A DNA stretch of 64,000 nucleotides, taken from CAWEWH01 sp963812775. Its GTDB lineage: Bacteria; Pseudomonadota; Alphaproteobacteria; Rhizobiales; Beijerinckiaceae. Both the position numbers and the translations under genes were made by a program. Shown here piece after piece: positions 1 through 8,741 of this stretch; the stretch's first letter is position 1; every line of letters begins with the position of its first letter. The notes beneath the pieces were generated by a model. That model searched no databases. It saw only the letters and a program-made list of their open reading frames with translations, and had not been told where the DNA came from. The stretch covers positions 124,001 through 188,000 of the forward strand of contig CAWEWH010000001.1 in assembly GCA_963812775.1 (NCBI GenBank), read 5' to 3'.

Positions 1-871
1 CAAAATAGGCCGGCGACCCATCGCGTGTCGGCCTTGTCCACCACAGGTATCCGTAACCGGCGTGGACCGGCCCACCACCGTCGTTGTGCTTGCGCGTGGA
101 ATTGAGGACGTAGGCCTCCGATACAACCTGCCGCTCCCGCCACCGGCCTTGCTGAAGATAAAGCAGGCCGATCTTCGCCATGTCCCTGCCGGTCAATAGT
201 AGTCCGCTGTATCCGGGCAGGTTTCCGTCCCCATCAACAGCCCACTGGTAGCGATCGATCTGCAGCGGCGCGAAGAGTTCATTTTTGGCAAACTCTGCAA
301 TGTTGCCGCCGACCGCACGCCTCACGATGATCGCGATCAGATTGGTCCCCTGATCGTCATAGTAAAAATGAGTGCCCGGCGGGTACTTGACCGTGCGGCT
401 GATCATCCAGACGCTGGAATTCCAGACGCCCGGCACCTCCACCATCTCGTGCGGATCGAAGCCCGACGACATCGTCAAGAGGTCGTACAACGTGATATCG
501 GCCGCGCGCGGATCAATGGTCCTTTCTGTCGCTTCGGCAACCAGTTCGGGTAGCTTCTGATCCAGCCGCAATAGGCCCTTGTCGATGGCAATGCCGACGA
601 GAATGGACAACACGCTCTTCGTCACCGAACGCATTGGCCATTGCACATCGGGCGAATTGTAGGCGTAGTATTCGTGAACGATGCAATTGCCGCGCGCGAG
701 CACCAGCGCCCTGGCCGACGGGTATTGCTCCGCGATTGTCGCCGAGAGCTTAGCAAGTGTTTCCGCCGTCGATGCAGTGGATTGCTGTGCCGTGGTCTGC
801 CGGGCCGAAAACCCTGCGGCAATGAAGAGCGAGATGCCGATTGCCGCCATAAAAGGTCGCGCGCTGCCCAT
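1..871 (-). CDS. Serine hydrolase, beta-lactamase class C-like (3' end outside window)
   Basis: I translated this on the minus strand from the ATG at 871, which is preceded by GGAAGG; the frame stays open for 290 residues to the window edge, so the C-terminus is missing. Residues 1-30 look like a signal peptide (short basic start, hydrophobic run, Ala-rich end), placing the enzyme in the periplasm. The class C/DD-peptidase nucleophile motif SxxK appears as SVTK at residues 82-85, in the family context MRSVTKS, and a Tyr-Tyr-Asp segment near 170 occupies the YxN position. The family includes esterases, amidases and peptidases besides beta-lactamases, so the substrate cannot be stated. Confidence 0.8.
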   Translation of the reverse strand, partial: MGSARPFMAAIGISLFIAAGFSARQTTAQQSTASTAETLAKLSATIAEQYPSARALVLARGNCIVHEYYAYNSPDVQWPMRSVTKSVLSILVGIAIDKGLLRLDQKLPELVAEATERTIDPRAADITLYDLLTMSSGFDPHEMVEVPGVWNSSVWMISRTVKYPPGTHFYYDDQGTNLIAIIVRRAVGGNIAEFAKNELFAPLQIDRYQWAVDGDGNLPGYSGLLLTGRDMAKIGLLYLQQGRWRERQVVSEAYVLNSTRKHNDGGGPVHAGYGYLWWTRPTRDGSPAYF

Positions 872-1172
872 CGCCCTTCCCCCGCCGTTCGGTCCGTACC
901 GCCTCTTGATTGCCGAGTTGGATCAAACCCGGCAAGGTTTATTATTTCAGTGAGCTGGAAGTCCCATCATGACGAGAAATTTCCGATGCAGCATGCCCGC
1001 TAGGAAGCCTTCGAGTTGTGGCGACGGACTTGCGGGCCGCCTGCCGGGAAGTCCGCTAAGGGTCAGAAGCTGAAAGGCTCAAGGGGAGCATTTCAAGTCA
1101 GCTTCGCCGCCAAGAGTAGACCTGCTTGGATCAACTCACGAACTCGCACGCCAACTACCCGCTGTTGGAGAG
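872..1172. other. Intergenic region without a gene
   Basis: No credible gene is seen. The stretch holds the upstream region of the serine hydrolase and, at about 1052-1097, a short sequence resembling one near 16070 (shared core GAAAGGCTCAA followed by GAGCAT), which fits an intergenic repeat family. Confidence 0.4.
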
Positions 1173-1470
1173 TCACCGCCACATGGCTCTCAAGCGAGAC
1201 TTCACGTCTACAGTTGCTGAGAAGCCGCGGCCGTCCTGGTCGCGTTGCAGCTTCGGCGTACTCGGCCACGCTTGCCATTCGAAGTGATCCAGTAGGTTAT
1301 CGGGGATGAACCTCGTACGGGACGCATACACGTGGCGATCACCGCGCGTCGACTGGCCGTGGGTGAAGAAGCGCTGAGGCATGATCAGTTGAAGATGGTT
1401 CTTGGCCCGCGTCATGGCAACGTAAAGTAGGCGGCGTTCCTCCTCGATCTCAGCCGTTGAAGCGCTCGGT
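1173..1470 (-). pseudogene. C-terminal fragment of a UvrD/PcrA-type DNA helicase
   Basis: The minus-strand frame ending at the TGA at 1173 encodes about 97 residues that begin with the superfamily I helicase motif VI (EEERRLLYVAMTRAK) and continue to a typical helicase end (DVKSRLRAMWR). Motifs I-V are absent because the fragment runs directly into the 3' end of the dehydratase gene at 1481. It is therefore a 5'-truncated remnant that cannot make a helicase. It marks a recombination junction between the dehydratase/TRAP block and an older locus. The exact break is uncertain, since the open frame continues a few codons into the dehydratase stop region. Confidence 0.75.
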
Positions 1471-1480
1471 TCCGTGCCGG

Positions 1481-2998
1481 TTACATGACGGCGCCAATCT
1501 GCCAGGGCACAAACTCGTTGTCACCGTAACCGAGGTTTTCGGATTTCGTACGTGCGCCGGACGCGACCGCCAGAACCGCTTCGAAGATCTGTTGCCCCTT
1601 ATCCTCAATCGACGTCCCGTCGAGAATGTCTCCGCAATTGATGTCCATATCTTCGACCATGCGGCGATGCATTTCGGTGTTCGTGGCGAGTTTGATGGAC
1701 GGTGTCGGCTTGCACCCGAACGCCGAGCCTCGGCCGGTAGTGAAGCACATCACATTGGCGCCCCCCGCTACTTGGCCAGTTGCGGCAACGGGGTCGTAGC
1801 CCGGAGTGTCCATGAATACAAAGCCGCTCTCGCGAACCGGCTCCGCATACTCGTAGACGGCACGCAAGGTCGTGGTGCCACCTTTCGCGGCGGCACCAAG
1901 TGATTTCTCCAGGATTGTCGTCAGTCCTCCTGCCTTGTTGCCGGGTGCTGGATTGTTGTTCATCTCACCGCCATTGCGGCGGGTGTAGTCCTCCCACCAG
2001 CGAATGCGGTCAACGAGCTTCTCCCCGACAGCGCGATTTACAGCGCGGCGAGTAAGCAGGTGCTCGGCGCCATAAATCTCTGGCGTCTCAGACAAGATCG
2101 CCGTGCCGCCGTGCTTGACAAGCAAATCCGTCGCCGCTCCGAGGGCTGGATTGGCCGTGATGCCCGAATAGCCATCGGAGCCGCCGCACTGCAAGGCAAG
2201 CACGATTTCAGACGCGGGTCGTCGCTCGCGCCTCGCGCGCGCCGCAACAGGCAACATCGCCTTAATGCGCTCAACCCCCGCGGCAACTGTTTTCTTCGTG
2301 CCGCCGGTCGCTTGAATGGTCATGGTCTGGAAGTGATCACCTTCCACAAGGCCATAATGATCCTTCATACGATCCATCTGGAACACTTCGCACCCAAGCC
2401 CAACCATGAGAGCTCCGCCTAGGTTCGGATGGGTCGCGTAACCCCATTGCGTGCGACGGAGGAGATCGAAGCCCTCTCCGTATGCCGCCATGCCACATCC
2501 GCTACCGTGAACGAACGCGACTACACCATCGATCTCTGGATAGTCTTCAAGCAGATCCGAGCCGTTGATCTCATCGGCAATGAACTTGGCGACCGACGCC
2601 GAGCAATTCACCGAGGTGAGAATTCCGATAAAGTTGCGTGTCCCGGTGCGGCCGTTCGGCCGAACGAAGCCGTCGAACGTCGCGCGCAATTCCGTGGGAA
2701 GTACTTCGTCGTTGCGTGCCGCCTCGGCAAAGCGGTAATCACGCGCAAAATCGAGCACCGCCACGTTATGCTCGTGCACCCACTCGCCGGGTACGATTGC
2801 CTTCGTCGCGAAACCGATGATCTGGCCAAACTTCTTAACTGGCTCTCGCTCGGTGATCGCGGCAACGGCCATTTTGTGGCCGCGCGGGATGCGCTCGCGC
2901 ACCGCGACTGCCGCAACGACAGAACCCGATGAAAGCATGTCAATGGCAACTAGGACATTGTCTTCAGGCGACAGGCGAACGGTACGTGGATCGGTCAT
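1481..2998 (-). CDS. uxaA: Altronate/galactarate dehydratase family (UxaA/GarD)
   Basis: The 505-residue protein has the two-part UxaA layout: an N-terminal SAF-type domain (about residues 8-90) and a large dehydratase domain beginning at GFVRPNGRTGTRN (about 110). Conserved family stretches include GSGCGMAAYGEG, GGSDGYSGITANPALG and PAPGNKAGG. E. coli UxaA (495) and GarD (523) are similar in length. Family members remove water from sugar acids such as D-altronate or galactarate to give 2-keto-3-deoxy acids. It is the last gene of a TRAP transporter operon, only 10 bases after dctM, so the transported substrate is probably the sugar acid it dehydrates. Which acid cannot be told; no kinase or aldolase for the product is present here. 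Confidence 0.88.
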   Translation of the reverse strand: MTDPRTVRLSPEDNVLVAIDMLSSGSVVAAVAVRERIPRGHKMAVAAITEREPVKKFGQIIGFATKAIVPGEWVHEHNVAVLDFARDYRFAEAARNDEVLPTELRATFDGFVRPNGRTGTRNFIGILTSVNCSASVAKFIADEINGSDLLEDYPEIDGVVAFVHGSGCGMAAYGEGFDLLRRTQWGYATHPNLGGALMVGLGCEVFQMDRMKDHYGLVEGDHFQTMTIQATGGTKKTVAAGVERIKAMLPVAARARRERRPASEIVLALQCGGSDGYSGITANPALGAATDLLVKHGGTAILSETPEIYGAEHLLTRRAVNRAVGEKLVDRIRWWEDYTRRNGGEMNNNPAPGNKAGGLTTILEKSLGAAAKGGTTTLRAVYEYAEPVRESGFVFMDTPGYDPVAATGQVAGGANVMCFTTGRGSAFGCKPTPSIKLATNTEMHRRMVEDMDINCGDILDGTSIEDKGQQIFEAVLAVASGARTKSENLGYGDNEFVPWQIGAVM

Positions 2999-3008
2999 GG
3001 CGAGGATC

Positions 3009-4289
3009 TCATTTCAGCACGCCGGCGAGGCGTGGCAGCCACAGGGTGAGTTCGGGGATCAATGTGACGGCGACAAGTGACATCAATAGCGGAACGAGCC
3101 AAGGCAAGATCGCCATGGTAGTTCGCTCGATGGAGAGTTTCGAAATACGGGAAAGCACAAACAAGACCATGCCAAGGGGCGGATGCAGCAATCCTATCAT
3201 TAGATTTAGGGTCATCATCACGCCAAAATGGACAGGATCGATGCCGACCCTTAGCAGGATCGGCATCAGGATTGGCACAAGGATGCTGATGGATGCGATC
3301 GGCTCGAGGAAGCAACCGACGACGAGAAGCAGCAGGTTGATCAGCAGCAAGATGACGTAGCGGTTGTCGGTGAGTGCCAGCAACGCCTCGGCCGCGTGCT
3401 CGGTCACGCGGGTCGTGGTCAACACCCACCCGAACAGCGAAGCGGCACCGACAACAAGCAGCACCCCGGCCGTCGTCTCGATGGTGTCCATCGTGACCTT
3501 GTAGAACTGCTTCAGGCTCAAAGATCGGTAGAGAAAGATGCCCAGGATCATGGCCCAGGCACATGCGGCGATCGCGGCCTCCGTCGGCGTGAACCAGCCG
3601 AAGGTCATGCCGCCGATGATGAGTGCGGGCGTAAGCAGCGCTGGAAGCGCGAACAAGAACGTAAGGCCAAATGTGACAAGGCGGAACGCAGCGTCACGCG
3701 GAATGCCATCGCGATGGGCGCAATAGGTCACATAGGCCATCATAAAGATGGTCATTACGGCACCGGGGACTACTCCACCCAAAAACAGCGCGCCGATGGA
3801 AACGTTTGCCATCATCCCGTAGATCACGAATGGCAGGGACGGAGGGATGATCGGCCCTAGGGTCGAGGAGGCCGCGGTGACGCCAACGGCAAACTCGGTC
3901 GAGTAGCCATGATCTTTCATGGCCTTGATCTCGATGGTCCCGAGGCCCGCGGCATCCGCGATGGCAGTGCCCGACATCCCCGCAAAAATGACGGAGCCTA
4001 TGATGTTCACATGTGCAAGGCCGCCGCGCATCCATCCGGCGATCGCCACCGCGAAATCATAGATGCGGTTGGTGATCCCCGCCGAGTTCATGAGATTGCC
4101 GGCGAGGATGAAGAACGGAACGGCAAGCAGTGGGAAACTATCAATACCGCCGGCCATGCGGTGAAGGATCACGAAATCCGGGATGCCCGCGATAAAGTGT
4201 GTGTAGAGGAGTGACGAGCCGGCCAGCGCGATGAAGACCGGAACGCCGATGATCAGGACGCAAATGAAAACGATTATGAGGACAGCCAT
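3009..4289 (-). CDS. dctM: TRAP transporter large permease (DctM)
   Basis: A 426-residue, very hydrophobic protein with about a dozen membrane spans, the size and composition of DctM, the transport subunit of tripartite ATP-independent periplasmic transporters. Family-like segments include GTAIADAAGLGTIE and the PPSLPFVIYG stretch in the middle. It sits in the inner membrane and drives ion-coupled uptake of an organic acid delivered by the DctP binding protein. It lies 9 bases after dctQ and 10 before the dehydratase gene, so all four are one transcription unit. Confidence 0.92.
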   Translation of the reverse strand: MAVLIIVFICVLIIGVPVFIALAGSSLLYTHFIAGIPDFVILHRMAGGIDSFPLLAVPFFILAGNLMNSAGITNRIYDFAVAIAGWMRGGLAHVNIIGSVIFAGMSGTAIADAAGLGTIEIKAMKDHGYSTEFAVGVTAASSTLGPIIPPSLPFVIYGMMANVSIGALFLGGVVPGAVMTIFMMAYVTYCAHRDGIPRDAAFRLVTFGLTFLFALPALLTPALIIGGMTFGWFTPTEAAIAACAWAMILGIFLYRSLSLKQFYKVTMDTIETTAGVLLVVGAASLFGWVLTTTRVTEHAAEALLALTDNRYVILLLINLLLLVVGCFLEPIASISILVPILMPILLRVGIDPVHFGVMMTLNLMIGLLHPPLGMVLFVLSRISKLSIERTTMAILPWLVPLLMSLVAVTLIPELTLWLPRLAGVLK

Positions 4290-4298
4290 GAAGCTTGC

Positions 4299-4862
4299 TC
4301 AATTGGCCGTCGCCTGCCGCACGACATCATCCGGCGTTCGCCAGCCGTCGCGCCCGTGCTGCCACACCGTGTAGGTCTGGCGAGCCAACATCAGGAAGCA
4401 GCCGAGCGCGACGCCGCCATAGACGATGCTCATGGGCAAATCAAACACGGTCATGCGTTGAAAGTGCATGCGCTCCACGATCATGACCGAAAAGTAAGCT
4501 AGTAGCCCAAAGAAGCCGAGAGTGATGAAATCGATGAGCGCGAGAAGGGAGCGCCGCGCCGGCCCGGGCCGAAGGAGATTGGAGAGAAGCGCCACTGCGA
4601 TGTGGGTCTTGCGGCGCGTCACAACCGCGCCGCCGATGAATGTGAGCCACATGAGTCCGTAGCGCGCGATTTCCTCTGTCCACGCAAAGCTGTCGTTAAG
4701 AACATAGCGCGAAAAGAACTGCAGGAAGACGATGAAGGCCAGACTCCAGAAAAGCACAAATGCTAACCAATCCTCTGGGTGGTGCTCGACGACGACTTCC
4801 TCGTCCTCCACATGGATGAGGTGCTCCTCTGCGCTCGGACGCGCGTCCACGCCAATGGCCAT
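4299..4862 (-). CDS. dctQ: TRAP transporter small permease (DctQ)
   Basis: A 187-residue membrane protein with four hydrophobic segments. The family signature around NDSFAWTEEIARYGLMWLTF (residues 57-76) is the conserved DctQ motif with WxEE. It partners with DctM in the inner membrane. An acidic, His-rich N-terminal extension of about 30 residues (EEHLIHVEDEEVVVEHH) precedes the first span and is longer than in many DctQ proteins. It follows dctP by 42 bases. Confidence 0.88.
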   Translation of the reverse strand: MAIGVDARPSAEEHLIHVEDEEVVVEHHPEDWLAFVLFWSLAFIVFLQFFSRYVLNDSFAWTEEIARYGLMWLTFIGGAVVTRRKTHIAVALLSNLLRPGPARRSLLALIDFITLGFFGLLAYFSVMIVERMHFQRMTVFDLPMSIVYGGVALGCFLMLARQTYTVWQHGRDGWRTPDDVVRQATAN

Positions 4863-4904
4863 GCATGAACTCCCGCTGCTCGGGCTCGGGCGATTCGATT
4901 AGAT

Positions 4905-5894
4905 CTACTTCAACGCCTGCAGAGCATCGTACTCCGCTTGCGTCCACCCTGCTCCCGCACCTGGATCGTTATGCAGCGGCAGCGCCGCCTTTCGAAAGGC
5001 TTCGCGATCGACCTCCACAACGGTCTTGCCTAGCGCACGAAACTCGTCGGCGAGCTTCTGTTCGGACGCGCGAATCTGATCAGTTGATTTGGCGGCGGCC
5101 TGCATCAACACCTCCTCGAAAACCTTCTTATCGGCATCCGAGAGCTTCGACCAAGCATGTGTACCCACAATGGTCAGCAGCGACTTAGTGATGTGGCCGG
5201 TCAGCATTACATGGGTCTGAACTTCGTAGAATTTCTTGGCCATGATGGTGGGCAGCGGATTCTCCTGGCCGTCCACCGTTTTCTGTTGAAGGGCAAGATA
5301 CACTTCGGCAAATGCGATGGGGGTTGCATTTGCGCCCACCGATTTCGTGAACATGAGGAACAGTGGCGCGGGAGGTACGCGCAGCTTCATGCCCTTCATG
5401 TCATTTGGCTTTTTGATCTCGCGGTTGGCGGTTACGTGGCGCTGCCCGTAGTAGGTCAAAGCGAGGACCTTGTGCCGCGTCTTGTCTTCGTAGCCTTTGG
5501 CAATGTCCCGGAATAGCTTGCTGTCGCGATAGGCCTTCCAGTGCTCAAAATCACGGAGTACGAACGGAGCGTTGGTTATGGCGATCGGCTTGTGGATCGA
5601 GCCCGCGAACGCCACGCCCGTGTAAATCATGTCGACCGTAGCGAGCCCGAGACCCTCGTTGATCTGATTCTCGTTGCCGAGCTGCGAGGCGGGGAACACC
5701 TGAATTTCATAGCGGCCGCTGGTGCGCTTCTTGATCTCGTCTGCCGCCCAAACCGCTTCAGTGTGATAAGGCTCGTTCACTTCATACACATGAGCCCACT
5801 TCAGCTTGGTCTGCGCGACTGCTGGCGACGAGGGGCCCGCAATTGCGATTGCGAGTGCCATGCCGGCGGCGAGGCCAAACTGTCGTGTAATCAT
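4905..5894 (-). CDS. dctP: TRAP transporter substrate-binding protein (DctP)
   Basis: I chose the ATG at 5894 because AGGAGAG precedes it and it opens directly into a signal peptide (MITRQFGLAAGM..., ending PAVAQ); upstream in-frame codons have no such features. The mature protein of about 300 residues has DctP-family features: KWAHVYEVNEPYH near the start, the GMKLRVP motif in the middle, and TVDGQENPLP. It is a periplasmic binding protein that captures a carboxylate substrate for the DctQM permease. The divergent GntR gene starts about 95-165 bases away, so control by that regulator is likely. Confidence 0.9.
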   Translation of the reverse strand: MITRQFGLAAGMALAIAIAGPSSPAVAQTKLKWAHVYEVNEPYHTEAVWAADEIKKRTSGRYEIQVFPASQLGNENQINEGLGLATVDMIYTGVAFAGSIHKPIAITNAPFVLRDFEHWKAYRDSKLFRDIAKGYEDKTRHKVLALTYYGQRHVTANREIKKPNDMKGMKLRVPPAPLFLMFTKSVGANATPIAFAEVYLALQQKTVDGQENPLPTIMAKKFYEVQTHVMLTGHITKSLLTIVGTHAWSKLSDADKKVFEEVLMQAAAKSTDQIRASEQKLADEFRALGKTVVEVDREAFRKAALPLHNDPGAGAGWTQAEYDALQALK

Positions 5895-5975
5895 TGCATC
5901 TCTCCTTGTGTGTGAATTGCCCCTCTGCGGGTCGTCTTTAACGCAAGGGCGGTTGCTGCGCCGAGGTCCACGGAC

Positions 5976-5985
5976 TAACATGTTA
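5976..5985. promoter_or_regulatory. Palindrome TAACATGTTA, candidate GntR operator
   Basis: A perfect 10-base palindrome lies in the divergent interval between dctP and the GntR gene. GntR/FadR-type regulators usually bind short palindromes of this size next to their own gene. Its function here is inferred from position only. Confidence 0.4.
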
Positions 5986-6059
5986 CAATGTCGGGTCGAC
6001 ACCGCAAGGCTGCTTATGCGTTTTTTCCCTCACTGCGACGAAAGTCGAGGGGCAGCACA

Positions 6060-6761
6060 GTGCGACAAGTTCAGGACCTGTTGCGTGACGCAATTGTTCG
6101 TTTGGAATTGGCCCCCGGCGCCGAGATCGACAAGGTGGCGCTATGCAATCGGCTCGGCGTTTCGCGGTTTCCGGTCTCGGAGGCTCTTAGCCGTTTGGCG
6201 GCAGAGGGCTTCGTTGAAGTTCTGCCGCAGCGCGGGACGCGCGTCGCGCGCATAGACCTCGCCGACTGCGAGCAGGCTATGTTCATTCGCCGAGCGCTCG
6301 AGACCGAAGCGATGCGGGCGGTCGCGGCGAGCGCCGGCGAACCGCTGCTCGCGTCAATCTCGTCAAACCTACGCGAACAGCGACGCGCGATGAGGGCTGA
6401 TGATCGCGTTGCATTTCACGACCTCGATCTCGCCTTTCACTCAGCGCTGCTGGACGAGCTTGGGTTCAAGCGCGTCAAGCACGTGGTTGATGGGGCTCGG
6501 GCCAACTTGGATCGCGCGCGACTGTTTCTGTGTACCCCTGAGCGCCAGGCGGCCACATTCGCCGAGCACGCATGCATCGCGGCGGCGCTTAGAGCGCGCG
6601 ACGGAGAAGGAGCTAGCCAAGCCATGGAGGCTCACCTTGACGCAGTGATGAATGAACTGACGACCTTCGCAGCGGCTCACCCCGAGATGGTGGCGGCGCA
6701 GGCGGCCTTGATGCCTCCGGTGTCACGCCGCCTAACGGTCTTTTCAACAGCTACGACGTAG
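6060..6761 (+). CDS. GntR-family transcriptional regulator, FadR subgroup
   Basis: The protein has an N-terminal winged helix-turn-helix (VRQVQDLLRDAI... GVSRFPVSEALSRLAAEG, ending LPQRGTRV) followed by an all-helical FCD effector domain with the metal-ligand pattern FHDLDLAFHSAL. I prefer the GTG start at 6060, which has GAGGGG seven bases upstream and begins at the normal family N-terminus; an in-frame ATG at 5988 would add 24 residues but has no ribosome site and abuts the palindrome. It is divergent from the TRAP/dehydratase operon and probably represses it until a sugar acid or its product binds. Confidence 0.87.
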   Translation: MRQVQDLLRDAIVRLELAPGAEIDKVALCNRLGVSRFPVSEALSRLAAEGFVEVLPQRGTRVARIDLADCEQAMFIRRALETEAMRAVAASAGEPLLASISSNLREQRRAMRADDRVAFHDLDLAFHSALLDELGFKRVKHVVDGARANLDRARLFLCTPERQAATFAEHACIAAALRARDGEGASQAMEAHLDAVMNELTTFAAAHPEMVAAQAALMPPVSRRLTVFSTATT

Positions 6762-7106
6762 CCTCGACCCACGCCGGCTATCTGAGCCTGGCCCTGTACT
6801 CATAAATCTCCGATGTCCGCTATGCCCCCAATAGCGACCAGAAAGCGAACAACGCTGAATGTCCGAGAAGTGCCAAAAGCAGACCTTCACTAGGCTAACC
6901 CGAAGCGTGCCTCGATGTCGCGCCGCAATGCCGTAAAATCAATTGGTTTAATGATGGGCGTTGTCACGTCGGCGAATTTGTCGGCTTCAACCTTCCACAC
7001 CATCACTCACAGTTGGCTCAAAACAAACTGTGGGCAGATTGGATGACGGCCGCCCAAAGCTGCCATTCTCGACTGGGCCGGTTTTTTTCAAAGCCTCGGC
7101 GAGGTC
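6762..7106. other. Interval between GntR gene and cyclase with a decayed receiver end
   Basis: No intact gene is seen. Apart from the receiver-domain remnant at 6890-6982 described separately, I recognise nothing. Confidence 0.4.
6890..6982 (-). pseudogene. Remnant of a response-regulator receiver domain C-terminus
   Basis: On the minus strand, about 30 codons ending at TAG (6890) read ...PIIKPIDFTALRRDIEARFGLA. This matches the end of a CheY-like receiver: the conserved Lys-Pro of beta-5/alpha-5 in the form KPIDF. Both intact receivers just upstream in the operon share this form (TKPIDFVALRGEIE and TKPIDFNDLEATI). No receiver sequence precedes it, so it is a relic of a third receiver gene in the same signalling operon. 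Confidence 0.6.
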
Positions 7107-8354
<1,248 letters not shown>

Positions 8355-8358
<4 letters not shown>

Positions 8359-8741
8359 GGGACGCTCACCCGTGTCTCGATCTCGCCTCGCAAGGCGACG
8401 AAATCAATCGGCTTCGTCAATAGCGTTTCGGCGCCGCGCTCCAGAGCCTTTCGCCGCGTGTCGGCGTCGCCATAGGCGGTGATCATGATGACGGGGACGT
8501 CCGGCCGCGCCTGCCGCGCCATGGGCAGGAGCTCAAGCCCGCTCATGCCGGGCATGTTGATGTCCGACAGAATGAGGATCAACGATCGGGCCGCGGCGTG
8601 TGAGATGACTTGCAGCGCGTCAGCCGCCGACTGCGCAAACTCCATCGTGAACCGCCCGGCGCGGAGCTCACGGCGAAACTGCTGCCGGAACAACATCTCG
8701 ACGTCTGCCTCATCGTCAACAACGAGGATGAGGCAGGTCAC
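8355..8741 (-). CDS. Single-domain response regulator (CheY-like)
   Basis: A 128-residue stand-alone receiver with all key residues: the acidic pair in LVVDDEAD, phospho-acceptor Asp in ILSDINMPGMSGLELL (about residue 60), Thr in MITAYGD, and Lys in LLTKPIDF. It has no output domain, so it probably relays phosphate from the multi-GAF kinase or acts by protein contact. It overlaps both its upstream kinase gene and downstream receiver-cyclase gene by four bases, showing translational coupling. The QQFRRELRAG stretch after beta-1 is shared with the next receiver, pointing to duplication. Confidence 0.9.
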
